A DNA stretch of 37,485 nt from Oceanospirillales bacterium. GTDB taxonomy: Bacteria; Pseudomonadota; Gammaproteobacteria; Pseudomonadales; Balneatricaceae. Below the pieces are notes generated by a model. That model made no database searches. It saw only the letters and a program-made list of their open reading frames with translations, and was not told the origin of the DNA. The position numbers were made by a program, and so were the translations under genes. The DNA lies in NCBI GenBank assembly GCA_007693685.1, contig REDB01000146.1, forward strand, positions 1-37,485. Direction: 5' to 3'. Below are positions 8,853-16,672 of the stretch, piece after piece. Numbering within the stretch: the stretch's first letter is position 1; every line of letters starts with the position of its first letter.

Positions 8853-9473
8853 CTAAAAAGGGCAGAGTGATTCAAACTCTAGCCACTGACCGTTAACCGG
8901 ATGCTTCAATGCCAGTTGATCTGCGTGAAGCATTAAACGTGGATGCTTTTGATATTCACCTTCTTCCGTGTAAAAGTTATCTCCTAATATTGGATGCCCT
9001 ATTGCCAGCATATGGACTCTAAGCTGGTGTGATCGTCCTGTATGAGGATAAAGCAGCACTCGGCTTTGTTGTTCACTTCGCTCAAGACAAGTCCAATGAG
9101 TCAATGAAGGCTTCCCGTTTTCAAGATCTACTTTAGAGCAAGGACGGTTCTCCCAGTCTTGTGATAGAGGAAAATCGATCATCCCCTCATCTTTCTCAAG
9201 TTTTCCTGTGACCAGTGCTTGGTAGCGTTTTTTTGGAACACGTTCCTGAAACTGTATGCTTAAGGCGCGATGAGATCCGGCATTGAGCGCGAGTACCAGT
9301 AATCCAGAGGTGGAATAGTCGAGACGATGCACAATACGTATCGTCGGGAATTCGACCTGTAGCCGACTCACTAAGCAATCTTTTTTAGCATCTCCGATAC
9401 CGGGAACCGAAAGCAGGTTGTCAGGTTTTGATACCACAACCATGACATCATCGGCATAAAGTAGATCGATCAT
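8853..9473 (-). CDS. rluA: RNA pseudouridine synthase RluA
   Basis: Isomerises uridine to pseudouridine. E. coli RluA modifies 23S rRNA U746 and U32 of several tRNAs. The 206 residues align throughout with RluA rather than RluC/D: no S4 domain, HRLDYSTSG with catalytic D52, NRPCSKVD, and GRSHQLRVHMLAIGHPILGD. Its ATG overlaps the rlmD stop by 4 bases (ATGA), so the two are translationally coupled RNA-modification genes. It is convergent with the dehydrogenase 20 bases away; no clear terminator hairpin lies between them. Confidence 0.92.
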   Translation of the reverse strand: MIDLLYADDVMVVVSKPDNLLSVPGIGDAKKDCLVSRLQVEFPTIRIVHRLDYSTSGLLVLALNAGSHRALSIQFQERVPKKRYQALVTGKLEKDEGMIDFPLSQDWENRPCSKVDLENGKPSLTHWTCLERSEQQSRVLLYPHTGRSHQLRVHMLAIGHPILGDNFYTEEGEYQKHPRLMLHADQLALKHPVNGQWLEFESLCPF

Positions 9474-10858
9474 TTCTTAGCCTCAAACAGTGCCATAGAT
9501 TCAATATGAGAGGTGTTAGGAAACATATCTAAAACACAGAAGCGAGTTAGGTGATAACCCGCCTCAACCAATGTTTGTGTATCTCTCGCTAAGGCTGCAG
9601 GATTGCACGCGATATAGAGAAACTTCTTCGGCTTAAGGGGAAGAAGTTGTGGGAGTAGTTCAGCTGCGCCGGTTCTGGGTGGATCAAGTAAGACTAGATC
9701 AGGTTTAGATTGACGATACCACGCAGTTTCCTTGATAGGTTGGCTTAGATCGGCACAAAAGAAGCTGGCATTACTGATCTGGTTCAATTCTGCATTGTGT
9801 GTTGCTCGCTTTACCATTTCACCACTGCCTTCGATGCCAATGACCTGCTTGAAATGCCGAGCTAAGGGTAAGGAGAAATTCCCTAACCCACAGAAGAGAT
9901 CTAATAGAATTGCGTCAGAGTCAGCGACTAACCACTCCTTAGCGCGAGCAATCATGGCGCGGTTAATTTCGGCATTTACCTGTAAAAAATCACCCGGTTC
10001 AAAACTCAATTGAGTCTCGTCATCGGCGGCAAAACTTAAGTTGCTGTTTGGTGTTAATGCGAAAGAACCATGCTTGCTTTCCTCTATCCAGGCACTGAGC
10101 TTGAGCGTCTGCGCAATATCAATTAGGCGCTGTTTCATCTCTGCTGAAGCAGGTTTGACTAAGCGAAAGCGCAAACTACCAGCATGATCGCCTAAGCTAA
10201 CCAGTACCTCAGTGATATTTCTGATGCCATCAAGATCAGCTAAGCCCTTATGAAGTTCACTAAAAAGAGTGTCAAGGCGACTATCCAGCACTGGACAATG
10301 ATCAACATTTAATAGTTTTGCGGACTGGCGTCTGCGAAAACCTGTTAATAAAGCTCCGTCCCGTTGACGTTGATTGATTCCTATCCTTGCGCTTCGTCTG
10401 TAGGCGATAGGCTTAGATAGTATGGGATCTTCAATATAGGAGGGTATGGCATTAGCGCTTCGCTTAAGCATATCGAGAACTAACTCTTGCTTAATACTGG
10501 GAGCCTTAGACGGGTTTAAATGTTGCAGATCACATCCACCACATTGGCCGTAATAGGAGCAGGCAGGTGTGACTCTATCATCACTGGCTTTTATGATCTC
10601 AGTTGCTACTGCTTCATCATAGTTCTTGTGAGTAGTTTCAATAGACACCTGGACCTGTTCACCTCGCAGCGCATTGCGAACAAATACTGTTTTACCTGCA
10701 TGAGTGGCAATACCTCGACACTCATTGCTATAGCGAACCACCTCAATAACATCACTAATGATTGGTAAGGCTTTAACAGGTTGATGATTAGCACGACGAG
10801 CCTTGTTGTTAGGCGATTGTTTAGATCGTACTTGTTTTGATAGCAGTTTTTTGGACAT
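9470..10858 (-). CDS. rlmD: 23S rRNA m5U1939 methyltransferase RlmD
   Basis: SAM-dependent methyltransferase for U1939 of 23S rRNA, carrying a [4Fe-4S] cluster. Numbered from the ATG at 10858 (462 residues): a basic N-terminus, a TRAM-like domain (about 35-90), cluster ligands C100, C106, C109 (CSYYGQCGGC) and C188, SAM motif LDLFCGLGNFS near 320-330, LLDPPRTGA, and catalytic nucleophile C418 in YIACNPAALARD. A TTG four codons upstream (10870) is also possible, but a TATAAT box at 10880-10885 would put the transcript start almost on it, favouring the ATG. It is the first gene of a two-gene operon with rluA. Confidence 0.95.
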   Translation of the reverse strand: MSKKLLSKQVRSKQSPNNKARRANHQPVKALPIISDVIEVVRYSNECRGIATHAGKTVFVRNALRGEQVQVSIETTHKNYDEAVATEIIKASDDRVTPACSYYGQCGGCDLQHLNPSKAPSIKQELVLDMLKRSANAIPSYIEDPILSKPIAYRRSARIGINQRQRDGALLTGFRRRQSAKLLNVDHCPVLDSRLDTLFSELHKGLADLDGIRNITEVLVSLGDHAGSLRFRLVKPASAEMKQRLIDIAQTLKLSAWIEESKHGSFALTPNSNLSFAADDETQLSFEPGDFLQVNAEINRAMIARAKEWLVADSDAILLDLFCGLGNFSLPLARHFKQVIGIEGSGEMVKRATHNAELNQISNASFFCADLSQPIKETAWYRQSKPDLVLLDPPRTGAAELLPQLLPLKPKKFLYIACNPAALARDTQTLVEAGYHLTRFCVLDMFPNTSHIESMALFEAKK

Positions 10859-10879
10859 AATGCTCTGCAAAATAGAGGG

Positions 10880-10885
10880 ATTATA
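10880..10885 (-). promoter_or_regulatory. -10 box of the rlmD-rluA promoter
   Basis: A perfect TATAAT reads toward rlmD, with predicted transcription start near 10873. The -35 region 17 bases upstream (CTCAAA) is poor, matching TTGACA at three of six positions. The leader would be only about 15 bases. Confidence 0.4.
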
Positions 10886-11007
10886 ACCCTATTCTGATGT
10901 GATTTGAGCTGCGAATTGCTAAAAAATCTACACTTCTTTGATCGACGTATCATCTAATTGTGACGATGATTGGTAATATCCGATCAATTTACTCGGAATT
11001 AAATTCA

Positions 11008-11022
11008 GTGTATGCTATACAC
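11008..11022 (+). promoter_or_regulatory. nfuA promoter region with palindrome
   Basis: GTGTAT-GCT-ATACAC is a perfect 6-bp inverted repeat. It contains TGC-TATACA, an extended -10 element, and ends 32 bases before the nfuA ATG. No good -35 is visible, which suits an extended -10 promoter. The palindrome overlapping the -10 is a natural place for a repressor. It does not match the IscR or Fur consensus by eye. Confidence 0.4.
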
Positions 11023-11054
11023 CATGTATCTATGACGGTTGTGAGTAAAAAACG

Positions 11055-11648
11055 ATGATCATTACAGTAACAGATGGCGCACAAGATTATTTAGCCAGCT
11101 TGCTTGAAAAACAAAATGTTGAAGGTATGGCAGTTAGGCTCTTTGTCACTCAACCCGGTACGCCTTACGCTGAAACCTGTTTGGCTTATTGCCGCCCAGA
11201 TGAAGTGAATGAAGCTGATGAAGTAATGGAAACCGTTAAGCTCCGTTTTTATTTGGAAAAAAACAGTATTCCATACTTAGAAGAAGCCGTAGTTGATTTT
11301 GCAGAAGATCGTATGGGTGGTCAATTAACCATCAAAGCACCAAACGCTAAAATGCCTAAAGTAACTGCTGACAGTCCTATGCAGGATCAAATCAACTATA
11401 TTCTTTATTCAGACATCAACCCAGGCCTTGCTGCTCACGGTGGTGAAGTTAAACTGATTGAGTTGATTGAACAAGATGCTGGGCATATCGCTATCCTTAA
11501 GTTCGGAGGCGGTTGCCAAGGTTGTAGTGCGGTAGATTTAACGCTTAAAGATGGTGTTGAAAAAACCTTGATAGAAAGAGTGCCTGGTTTAGTTGCAGTA
11601 AAAGACGTAACAGACCACACTAATACTGCTAACGCTTACTACAAGTAA
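11055..11648 (+). CDS. nfuA: Fe-S biogenesis protein NfuA
   Basis: Carrier protein that delivers [4Fe-4S] clusters to apo-enzymes, important under oxidative stress or iron limitation. It has an N-terminal degenerate A-type domain (1-95) that keeps C42 and C46, and a C-terminal Nfu domain with the cluster-binding pair C154-x-x-C157 ([11 protein letters not shown]). Its 197 residues compare with 191 in E. coli, with alignment over the whole length including [10 protein letters not shown] and [10 protein letters not shown]. The Shine-Dalgarno is weak (GTGAG 10 bases upstream). It stands alone and is followed by lon, where clpX would be usual. Confidence 0.95.
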   Translation: MIITVTDGAQDYLASLLEKQNVEGMAVRLFVTQPGTPYAETCLAYCRPDEVNEADEVMETVKLRFYLEKNSIPYLEEAVVDFAEDRMGGQLTIKAPNAKMPKVTADSPMQDQINYILYSDINPGLAAHGGEVKLIELIEQDAGHIAILKFGGGCQGCSAVDLTLKDGVEKTLIERVPGLVAVKDVTDHTNTANAYYK

Positions 11649-11687
11649 AGTTCACTAGACGTAATTTTTACGCACCAAAATTAGTTT

Positions 11688-11723
11688 CAAGCCGTATTAC
11701 TGTCAATAACAGGATTCGGCTTG
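11688..11723 (+). terminator. Possible hairpin after nfuA
   Basis: CAAGCCG (11688-11694) can pair with CGGCTTG (11717-11723) across a 22-base loop that includes a small CTG/CAG inner pairing. There is no real T run. The right arm overlaps the -35 of the putative lon heat-shock promoter. Confidence 0.25.
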
Positions 11724-11747
11724 TAATTTCTCATCCTGTCCCCATTG
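11720..11747 (+). promoter_or_regulatory. Sigma-32 (RpoH) type promoter of lon
   Basis: CTTGTAA (11720-11726), a 13-base spacer and CCCCATTG (11740-11747) match the heat-shock promoter pattern CTTGAAA-N13-CCCCAT-T closely. The predicted start near 11754 leaves a leader of about 70 bases before lon. E. coli lon is a known RpoH target. Confidence 0.6.
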
Positions 11748-11824
11748 ACTGATACTGTCAAACTGATATTTTCAAAAGAGCTCAGTCCAAACCGGGCTGA
11801 TACGCAGCACAGAGGCACAGAATT

Positions 11825-14269
11825 ATGGATCATTACGAAGCAAAAGATGATAGCAACGTGAAAGGCCGTGTTGATATTGAGCTTCCAGTACTGCCACTTC
11901 GTGATGTCGTGGTTTATCCTCATATGGTTATCCCTTTATTTGTGGGTCGCGCTAAGTCAATTCGTGCGCTAGATAATGCGCTAGCACATGACAAGCAGAT
12001 TTTGCTTGTTGCTCAAAAAAGCGCGTCGGAAGATGAGCCCGTTGCTTCTGATTTATTCCATGTGGGCACTGTCGCAACGATTCTTCAGATGCTGAAGTTG
12101 CCTGACGGTACAGTGAAAGTGCTAGTTGAAGGTGAGTACCGAGCTCGTATCGCTTGTTTGACTGATTTAGATGAGTGTTTCAATGCGAGCCTAGAAGTGA
12201 TGGTCACTGAGGAAGCGACTGAAGCTGAAAGTGAAATTTATAAGCATACGGCACTAGATCAGTTTGAACGCTTTATTCAGATCAATAAAAAAATACCCGC
12301 TGAAGTGCTTAATTCGCTGCAAAATATTGATGATATTGGTCGTTTAGCTGACACGATTGCAGCACATATGTCTTTGAAACTTGAGGATAAACAGAAAGTC
12401 CTCGAAATGCCGAGTAGTCGTGATCGTCTTGAATATCTGATGGCTAAAATGGAAACCGAAATTGACTTGGTTGAAGTTGAGAAGCGTATCCGTGGACGCG
12501 TCAAGAAACAGATGGAAAAAAGCCAGCGTGAGTATTATCTGAATGAGCAGATGAAGGCTATTCAGAAAGAGCTGGGCGATATGGATGAAAGTGGCGGCAA
12601 TGATATGGACGAGTTACGTCGTCGTATTGAAGCTGCTGAGATGCCAGAAGATGCGCTGAAAAAGACCCTAGCTGAACATAAAAAATTAACGATGATGTCG
12701 CCCATGAGCGCGGAAGCAACAGTTGTTCGTGGTTACATCGACTGGATGCTTCAGGTGCCATGGAAAAAACGTTCTAAAGTACGTTTAGACATGCAGCGCG
12801 CCCAGAATATTCTTGATGAAGATCACTTTGGCTTAGAAGAAGTCAAAGAACGCATTATTGAATACCTTGCGGTTCAAAAACGCGTTCGCAAGCTCAAAGG
12901 ACCTATTCTTTGTCTAGTAGGACCTCCAGGTGTAGGTAAAACCTCGCTTGGAAAATCGATTGCTCGTGCGACTAACCGTGAGTATGTCCGTATGGCATTA
13001 GGTGGTGTGCGTGATGAAGCGGAAATTCGCGGTCATCGTCGTACTTACATAGGTTCAATGCCCGGAAAATTAGTCCAAAAAATCACTAAAGCAGGTGTTA
13101 AAAACCCACTTTTCTTACTCGATGAAATCGATAAGATGGGTATGGATCATCGTGGCGATCCCTCTTCTGCATTGCTAGAAGTGTTAGATCCAGAACAAAA
13201 TAGCACCTTCAACGATCACTATCTTGAAGTAGATATGGATCTTTCGGATGTATTGTTTATCTGTACTTCTAACTCGATGAATATTCCAGGTCCTTTGCTG
13301 GATCGTATGGAAATTATTCGTATTCCTGGCTACACCGAAGATGAAAAACTTAACATTGCTAAAAAGTACCTTATTCCAAAGCAGATGAAGCAAAGTGGCT
13401 TGAAAGATAAGGAAATAACTTTTGCCGATGACTCCATTTTGGATCTTATTCGCTACTACACTCGTGAAGCGGGTGTGCGTGGTCTAGAGCGAGAAATTGC
13501 AAAAATCTGTCGTAAAGCTGTTCGTGAATCAGCCTTAGGCAAAATGACTAAAGAACTGCAAAAAATCACTTCTGAAAATCTTGAGCATTACTCCGGTGTG
13601 CATAAGCACAGCTATGGTAAAGCGGAAGAGGAAGATCTTGTTGGTCACGTAACAGGTCTGGCGTGGACTCAGGTTGGTGGCGAAATTCTCAGCATCGAAG
13701 CTGCGATAGTGCCAGGTAAGGGACGTCAGATTCATACCGGTTCGCTTGGCGATGTCATGAAAGAGTCAATCCAAGCTGCTTTGACGGTGGTTAGAAATCG
13801 TTCGATGCAGTTAGGTATTCGTCCTGATTTTCACGAGAAACAAGATATTCACATTCACGTCCCTGAAGGTGCTACTCCGAAAGATGGTCCAAGTGCAGGT
13901 ATTGGCATGTGTACCGCGTTAATCTCTGCGTTAACAGGTATCTCTGTGCGTTCAGATGTGGCCATGACAGGTGAAATTACCTTGCGTGGACAAGTGCTTC
14001 CGATCGGTGGTTTGAAAGAGAAATTACTGGCTGCACATCGCGGTGGAATCAAAACTGTTATCATTCCAGATGAAAATAAACGCGATTTGAAAGAAATACC
14101 TGAAAATATTAAGGCAGACTTGGATATAATCGCGGTAAAATGGATCGATGAGGTTTTGGAGGTCGCTTTAACCAGAGCACCCGAACCTCTTGACGAGAAA
14201 GAGACCGAGATTGTTGCTAAGGAAAGCTCAGGTGTAAAAGTTGAGCCAGGACAATTAAGTACTCATTAA
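11825..14269 (+). CDS. lon: ATP-dependent protease Lon
   Basis: Cytoplasmic AAA+ serine protease that removes misfolded and regulatory proteins. The 814-residue chain has the N-terminal substrate-binding LON domain (about 18-210), a coiled helical region (215-300), the AAA+ module with Walker A GPPGVGKT (366-373) and Walker B LFLLDEID (429-436), and the protease domain with Ser/Lys dyad S690 (PKDGPSAG) and K733 (GGLKEKLL). It lies upstream of hupB and ppiD in the usual order, but clpP-clpX is not upstream; nfuA is there instead. A heat-shock-like promoter precedes it and a hairpin terminator follows. Confidence 0.98.
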   Translation: MDHYEAKDDSNVKGRVDIELPVLPLRDVVVYPHMVIPLFVGRAKSIRALDNALAHDKQILLVAQKSASEDEPVASDLFHVGTVATILQMLKLPDGTVKVLVEGEYRARIACLTDLDECFNASLEVMVTEEATEAESEIYKHTALDQFERFIQINKKIPAEVLNSLQNIDDIGRLADTIAAHMSLKLEDKQKVLEMPSSRDRLEYLMAKMETEIDLVEVEKRIRGRVKKQMEKSQREYYLNEQMKAIQKELGDMDESGGNDMDELRRRIEAAEMPEDALKKTLAEHKKLTMMSPMSAEATVVRGYIDWMLQVPWKKRSKVRLDMQRAQNILDEDHFGLEEVKERIIEYLAVQKRVRKLKGPILCLVGPPGVGKTSLGKSIARATNREYVRMALGGVRDEAEIRGHRRTYIGSMPGKLVQKITKAGVKNPLFLLDEIDKMGMDHRGDPSSALLEVLDPEQNSTFNDHYLEVDMDLSDVLFICTSNSMNIPGPLLDRMEIIRIPGYTEDEKLNIAKKYLIPKQMKQSGLKDKEITFADDSILDLIRYYTREAGVRGLEREIAKICRKAVRESALGKMTKELQKITSENLEHYSGVHKHSYGKAEEEDLVGHVTGLAWTQVGGEILSIEAAIVPGKGRQIHTGSLGDVMKESIQAALTVVRNRSMQLGIRPDFHEKQDIHIHVPEGATPKDGPSAGIGMCTALISALTGISVRSDVAMTGEITLRGQVLPIGGLKEKLLAAHRGGIKTVIIPDENKRDLKEIPENIKADLDIIAVKWIDEVLEVALTRAPEPLDEKETEIVAKESSGVKVEPGQLSTH

Positions 14270-14276
14270 TCGCTGT

Positions 14277-14300
14277 AGCCCCCATAAAAAGGGGCTTTTC
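14277..14300 (+). terminator. Rho-independent terminator of lon
   Basis: The stem AGCCCC / GGGGCT (14277-14282, 14291-14296) encloses an A-rich loop and is followed by TTTTC. It begins 8 bases after the lon stop. Confidence 0.75.
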
Positions 14301-14302
14301 AG

Positions 14303-14332
14303 TTGACACCGCAATCTGAGTGTTGGTATAAA
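14303..14332 (+). promoter_or_regulatory. Sigma-70 promoter of hupB
   Basis: Consensus TTGACA (14303-14308), an 18-base spacer and TATAAA (14327-14332). The predicted start near 14339 gives a leader of about 60 bases. It begins right after the lon terminator, so hupB is transcribed independently and strongly. Confidence 0.8.
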
Positions 14333-14400
14333 GTGGCCTGAAGTGTGACTGGGCATGCCACGCGAACAGAACAAAATAATGATGCATTAAGGGGAACAAT

Positions 14401-14676
14401 GTGAATAAGTCAGAATTGATCGATGCGATTGCAGCTTCTGCTGATCTACCAAAAGCAGCTGCAGGCCGTGCATTGGATGCTACGCTCGAAGCAGTGACTA
14501 AAGCTCTACAGAACAACGAATCAGTTGCGCTAGTTGGTTTTGGTACCTTCTCTGTGAAAGAGCGTGCAGCTCGTACAGGCCGTAATCCACAAACTGGCAA
14601 GCCTATTGAAATTGCTGCGGCTACTCTGCCTACGTTTAAGCCGGGCAAAGCGCTTAAAGATGCGGTAAATAAGTAA
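14401..14676 (+). CDS. hupB: DNA-binding protein HU-beta
   Basis: Small histone-like protein that bends and compacts DNA as a homo- or heterodimer. The 91 residues align end to end with E. coli HU-beta (90). They include MNKSELID at the start, [21 protein letters not shown] over the DNA-binding beta arm, and the KALKDAVN tail. The start is GTG, fixed by the protein alignment and by AGGGGAA 4-6 bases upstream. It has its own strong promoter and its own terminator, between lon and ppiD, as in most gammaproteobacteria. Confidence 0.98.
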   Translation: MNKSELIDAIAASADLPKAAAGRALDATLEAVTKALQNNESVALVGFGTFSVKERAARTGRNPQTGKPIEIAAATLPTFKPGKALKDAVNK

Positions 14677-14696
14677 TCTGACCTTTCTGGTCTAAG

Positions 14697-14727
14697 AAAG
14701 CGCATTCCGATGAGTGCGCTTTTTTTT
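14697..14727 (+). terminator. Rho-independent terminator of hupB
   Basis: An 8-bp stem AAAGCGCA / TGCGCTTT (14697-14704, 14715-14722) has a 10-base loop and runs into an unbroken run of eight T. It ends 26 bases before ppiD. Confidence 0.9.
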
Positions 14728-14753
14728 ATGAAAACATAAGGTAATTGTAAACA

Positions 14754-16634
14754 ATGCTTCAAGCCATCAGGGACAACTCAAAAGGCATTATCGCCAAGGT
14801 CATCGTAGGTCTTATTGCGGTCACGTTTGCGCTGTTCGGTCTGGAATCGTTGGTCGGTCTAGGATCAAAAGAAAAGCCTGCAGCAGAGGTTAACGGACAA
14901 GATATCGCCGTTATTGATCTCTTGCGTGGAGTCGACTTGCAACGTCGTCAAATTTTGATGCAAATGGGACCGAACGCTGATCCAACTCAAATCGATGATA
15001 ATCTACTTCAGCGTGGAGTATTGGAAAGCCTTATTGAGCAAGCTTTATTAGTTCAATCGGCCGAGAATCAGGGTCTATTTCTCTCTGAAGAGATGATTGA
15101 CCAGTTGATCGTAGCAACGCCAGAATTTCAGATAGACGGTCGATTTGATCGCAATCAGTTTGAAATGGTTCTACGCAACGCAGGCTTCACGCCACTGATG
15201 TATCGTGATCTGCTGCGTAAAGAAACCCTCATGGATCAAGAAAGAGCTGCGTTTCTGCTCTCTTCTTTTACTACCCGTGATGAAGTTGATCGTATTGTTA
15301 GACTTGATCAGCAAACCCGAGATGTTGCTTGGGTCAGAATTCCATTGCTAACCATTTTGAACGATACCGAAGTAAGCGAGTCGGAAATACGCGCTCTATA
15401 TGATCAGCGCGCTTCCAGCTTACAAACACCTGAACAGGTTGTTTTAGATTACGTGCTGTTGGATCGCAATGATTTTGTTGATCCATCGATCGTCAGTGAC
15501 GATGAAGTGCGTGAAATTTACGAACAGATGATGACCGAGTTCGTCTCTCAAGAACAGCGCGCTGTTTCTCACATCCTGATTGAAGTGGATGGTCAACGCG
15601 ATGCACTAGCCGCTTTGGCTCAAGCTCAAGAGATATTTCTTGAGCTACAAGACGGAGCTGATTTTGCCGAGTTGGCAGAGCGTTTCTCTGATGACCTAGG
15701 TTCTGCCTCACAAGGTGGTTCTTTGGGTTTGTTGACGCGTGATTCATTGGTAGATGAGTTCGCTGATGCCTTGTTTGCAATGTCATCACCAGGTGAAATC
15801 AGCCATCCAGTAGAAACCCAGTTTGGTTACCACGTCATTCGATTGGATGAGATACGTCAAACTGAGCGTCCTAGCTTCGAACAGGCAGCTTTTGACCTGC
15901 GCCTAGAGATGGCAGAACGCGATGCTGAAATGCGTTATGTGGAGCAGATGGAGCGCTTAGCTGATCTATCTTTCTCTGCTGCAGATTTGATTGTTCCTGC
16001 TGAAGAGTTAGATCTAGTTATCGAGCGTTCGCAGCCGATCAGTCGTGATGGTGGAAGTGACTTCTTAGGAAGAAACTCTCGTGTAGTTGAAGCTGCATTC
16101 AGTAGTGACTTACTGCGTGAGCGTTTAAATAGCTTACCTATCGAGTTAGATCGTGAAAGAACAGTAGTAGTGCGTGTTAACGAGCATCTTCCAAGTCGTC
16201 AGTTGACCTTTGAAGAAGTGCGTGACGAACTCGAACTTGAATTGATTACGGCTAAAGCAACAGAAACACTTCAACAGAAAAGCTCTGAGTGGTTGGCTGC
16301 ATTACAGCAGGGCGAGGCTTTAGAGAATCTTAATGATGATCTGGCTTGGAGTGAAGTGGTTGAAGCAGGAAGAGCTGACTCAAGAGTTCCTTCTGAAATA
16401 CGCAACCGTTTGTTTGCTATGTCTGCTAACGAAACGCCACGATTCGACCTGATGCAGTTGCGTGACGGTAGTTTTGCGCTGCTTCGCTTAGATGCTGTTC
16501 AGCATAAAGATAATCAGTTGAATGAAGATGAGATGGCGCTGATGATGTCTATTCTAGGTGCCACCTTAGGTCAGCAAGAGTATCAGAATCGTGTTGATAG
16601 CTTGAGAAATCAGGCAACCATAAAGCGTAACTAA
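14754..16634 (+). CDS. ppiD: Periplasmic folding chaperone / peptidyl-prolyl isomerase PpiD
   Basis: Membrane-anchored periplasmic chaperone near the Sec translocon that helps newly exported proteins. The 626 residues (E. coli 623) show a short cytoplasmic N-terminus, one membrane helix (about 11-34), a SurA-like N-terminal chaperone region (40-240), one parvulin domain (about 265-368, with SHILIEV, FAELAERFSDD, GGSLG and FGYHVIRLDE) and a long C-terminal helical region. The ATG has AAGGT about 10 bases upstream. It follows hupB in the conserved order and converges on the ABC ATPase gene, with a shared hairpin. Confidence 0.95.
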   Translation: MLQAIRDNSKGIIAKVIVGLIAVTFALFGLESLVGLGSKEKPAAEVNGQDIAVIDLLRGVDLQRRQILMQMGPNADPTQIDDNLLQRGVLESLIEQALLVQSAENQGLFLSEEMIDQLIVATPEFQIDGRFDRNQFEMVLRNAGFTPLMYRDLLRKETLMDQERAAFLLSSFTTRDEVDRIVRLDQQTRDVAWVRIPLLTILNDTEVSESEIRALYDQRASSLQTPEQVVLDYVLLDRNDFVDPSIVSDDEVREIYEQMMTEFVSQEQRAVSHILIEVDGQRDALAALAQAQEIFLELQDGADFAELAERFSDDLGSASQGGSLGLLTRDSLVDEFADALFAMSSPGEISHPVETQFGYHVIRLDEIRQTERPSFEQAAFDLRLEMAERDAEMRYVEQMERLADLSFSAADLIVPAEELDLVIERSQPISRDGGSDFLGRNSRVVEAAFSSDLLRERLNSLPIELDRERTVVVRVNEHLPSRQLTFEEVRDELELELITAKATETLQQKSSEWLAALQQGEALENLNDDLAWSEVVEAGRADSRVPSEIRNRLFAMSANETPRFDLMQLRDGSFALLRLDAVQHKDNQLNEDEMALMMSILGATLGQQEYQNRVDSLRNQATIKRN

Positions 16635-16646
16635 TCAGTCAAACAA

Positions 16647-16672
16647 AGCTAACCCGTTATATTGGGTTAGCT
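16647..16672. terminator. Bidirectional terminator between ppiD and the ABC ATPase gene
   Basis: A perfect 9-bp stem AGCTAACCC / GGGTTAGCT (16647-16655, 16664-16672) has an 8-base loop. The right arm covers the stop codon of the minus-strand gene. T runs are weak, so strength is uncertain. Confidence 0.6.

Noticed and set aside
10606..10953. 115-residue ORF overlapping the rlmD start
   Set aside because: It is an out-of-frame reading of the rlmD 5' end and promoter with no protein features.
14217..14762. 181-residue minus-strand ORF across the lon/hupB junction
   Set aside because: It is antisense to hupB, two terminators and the hupB promoter, and has no recognisable protein features.
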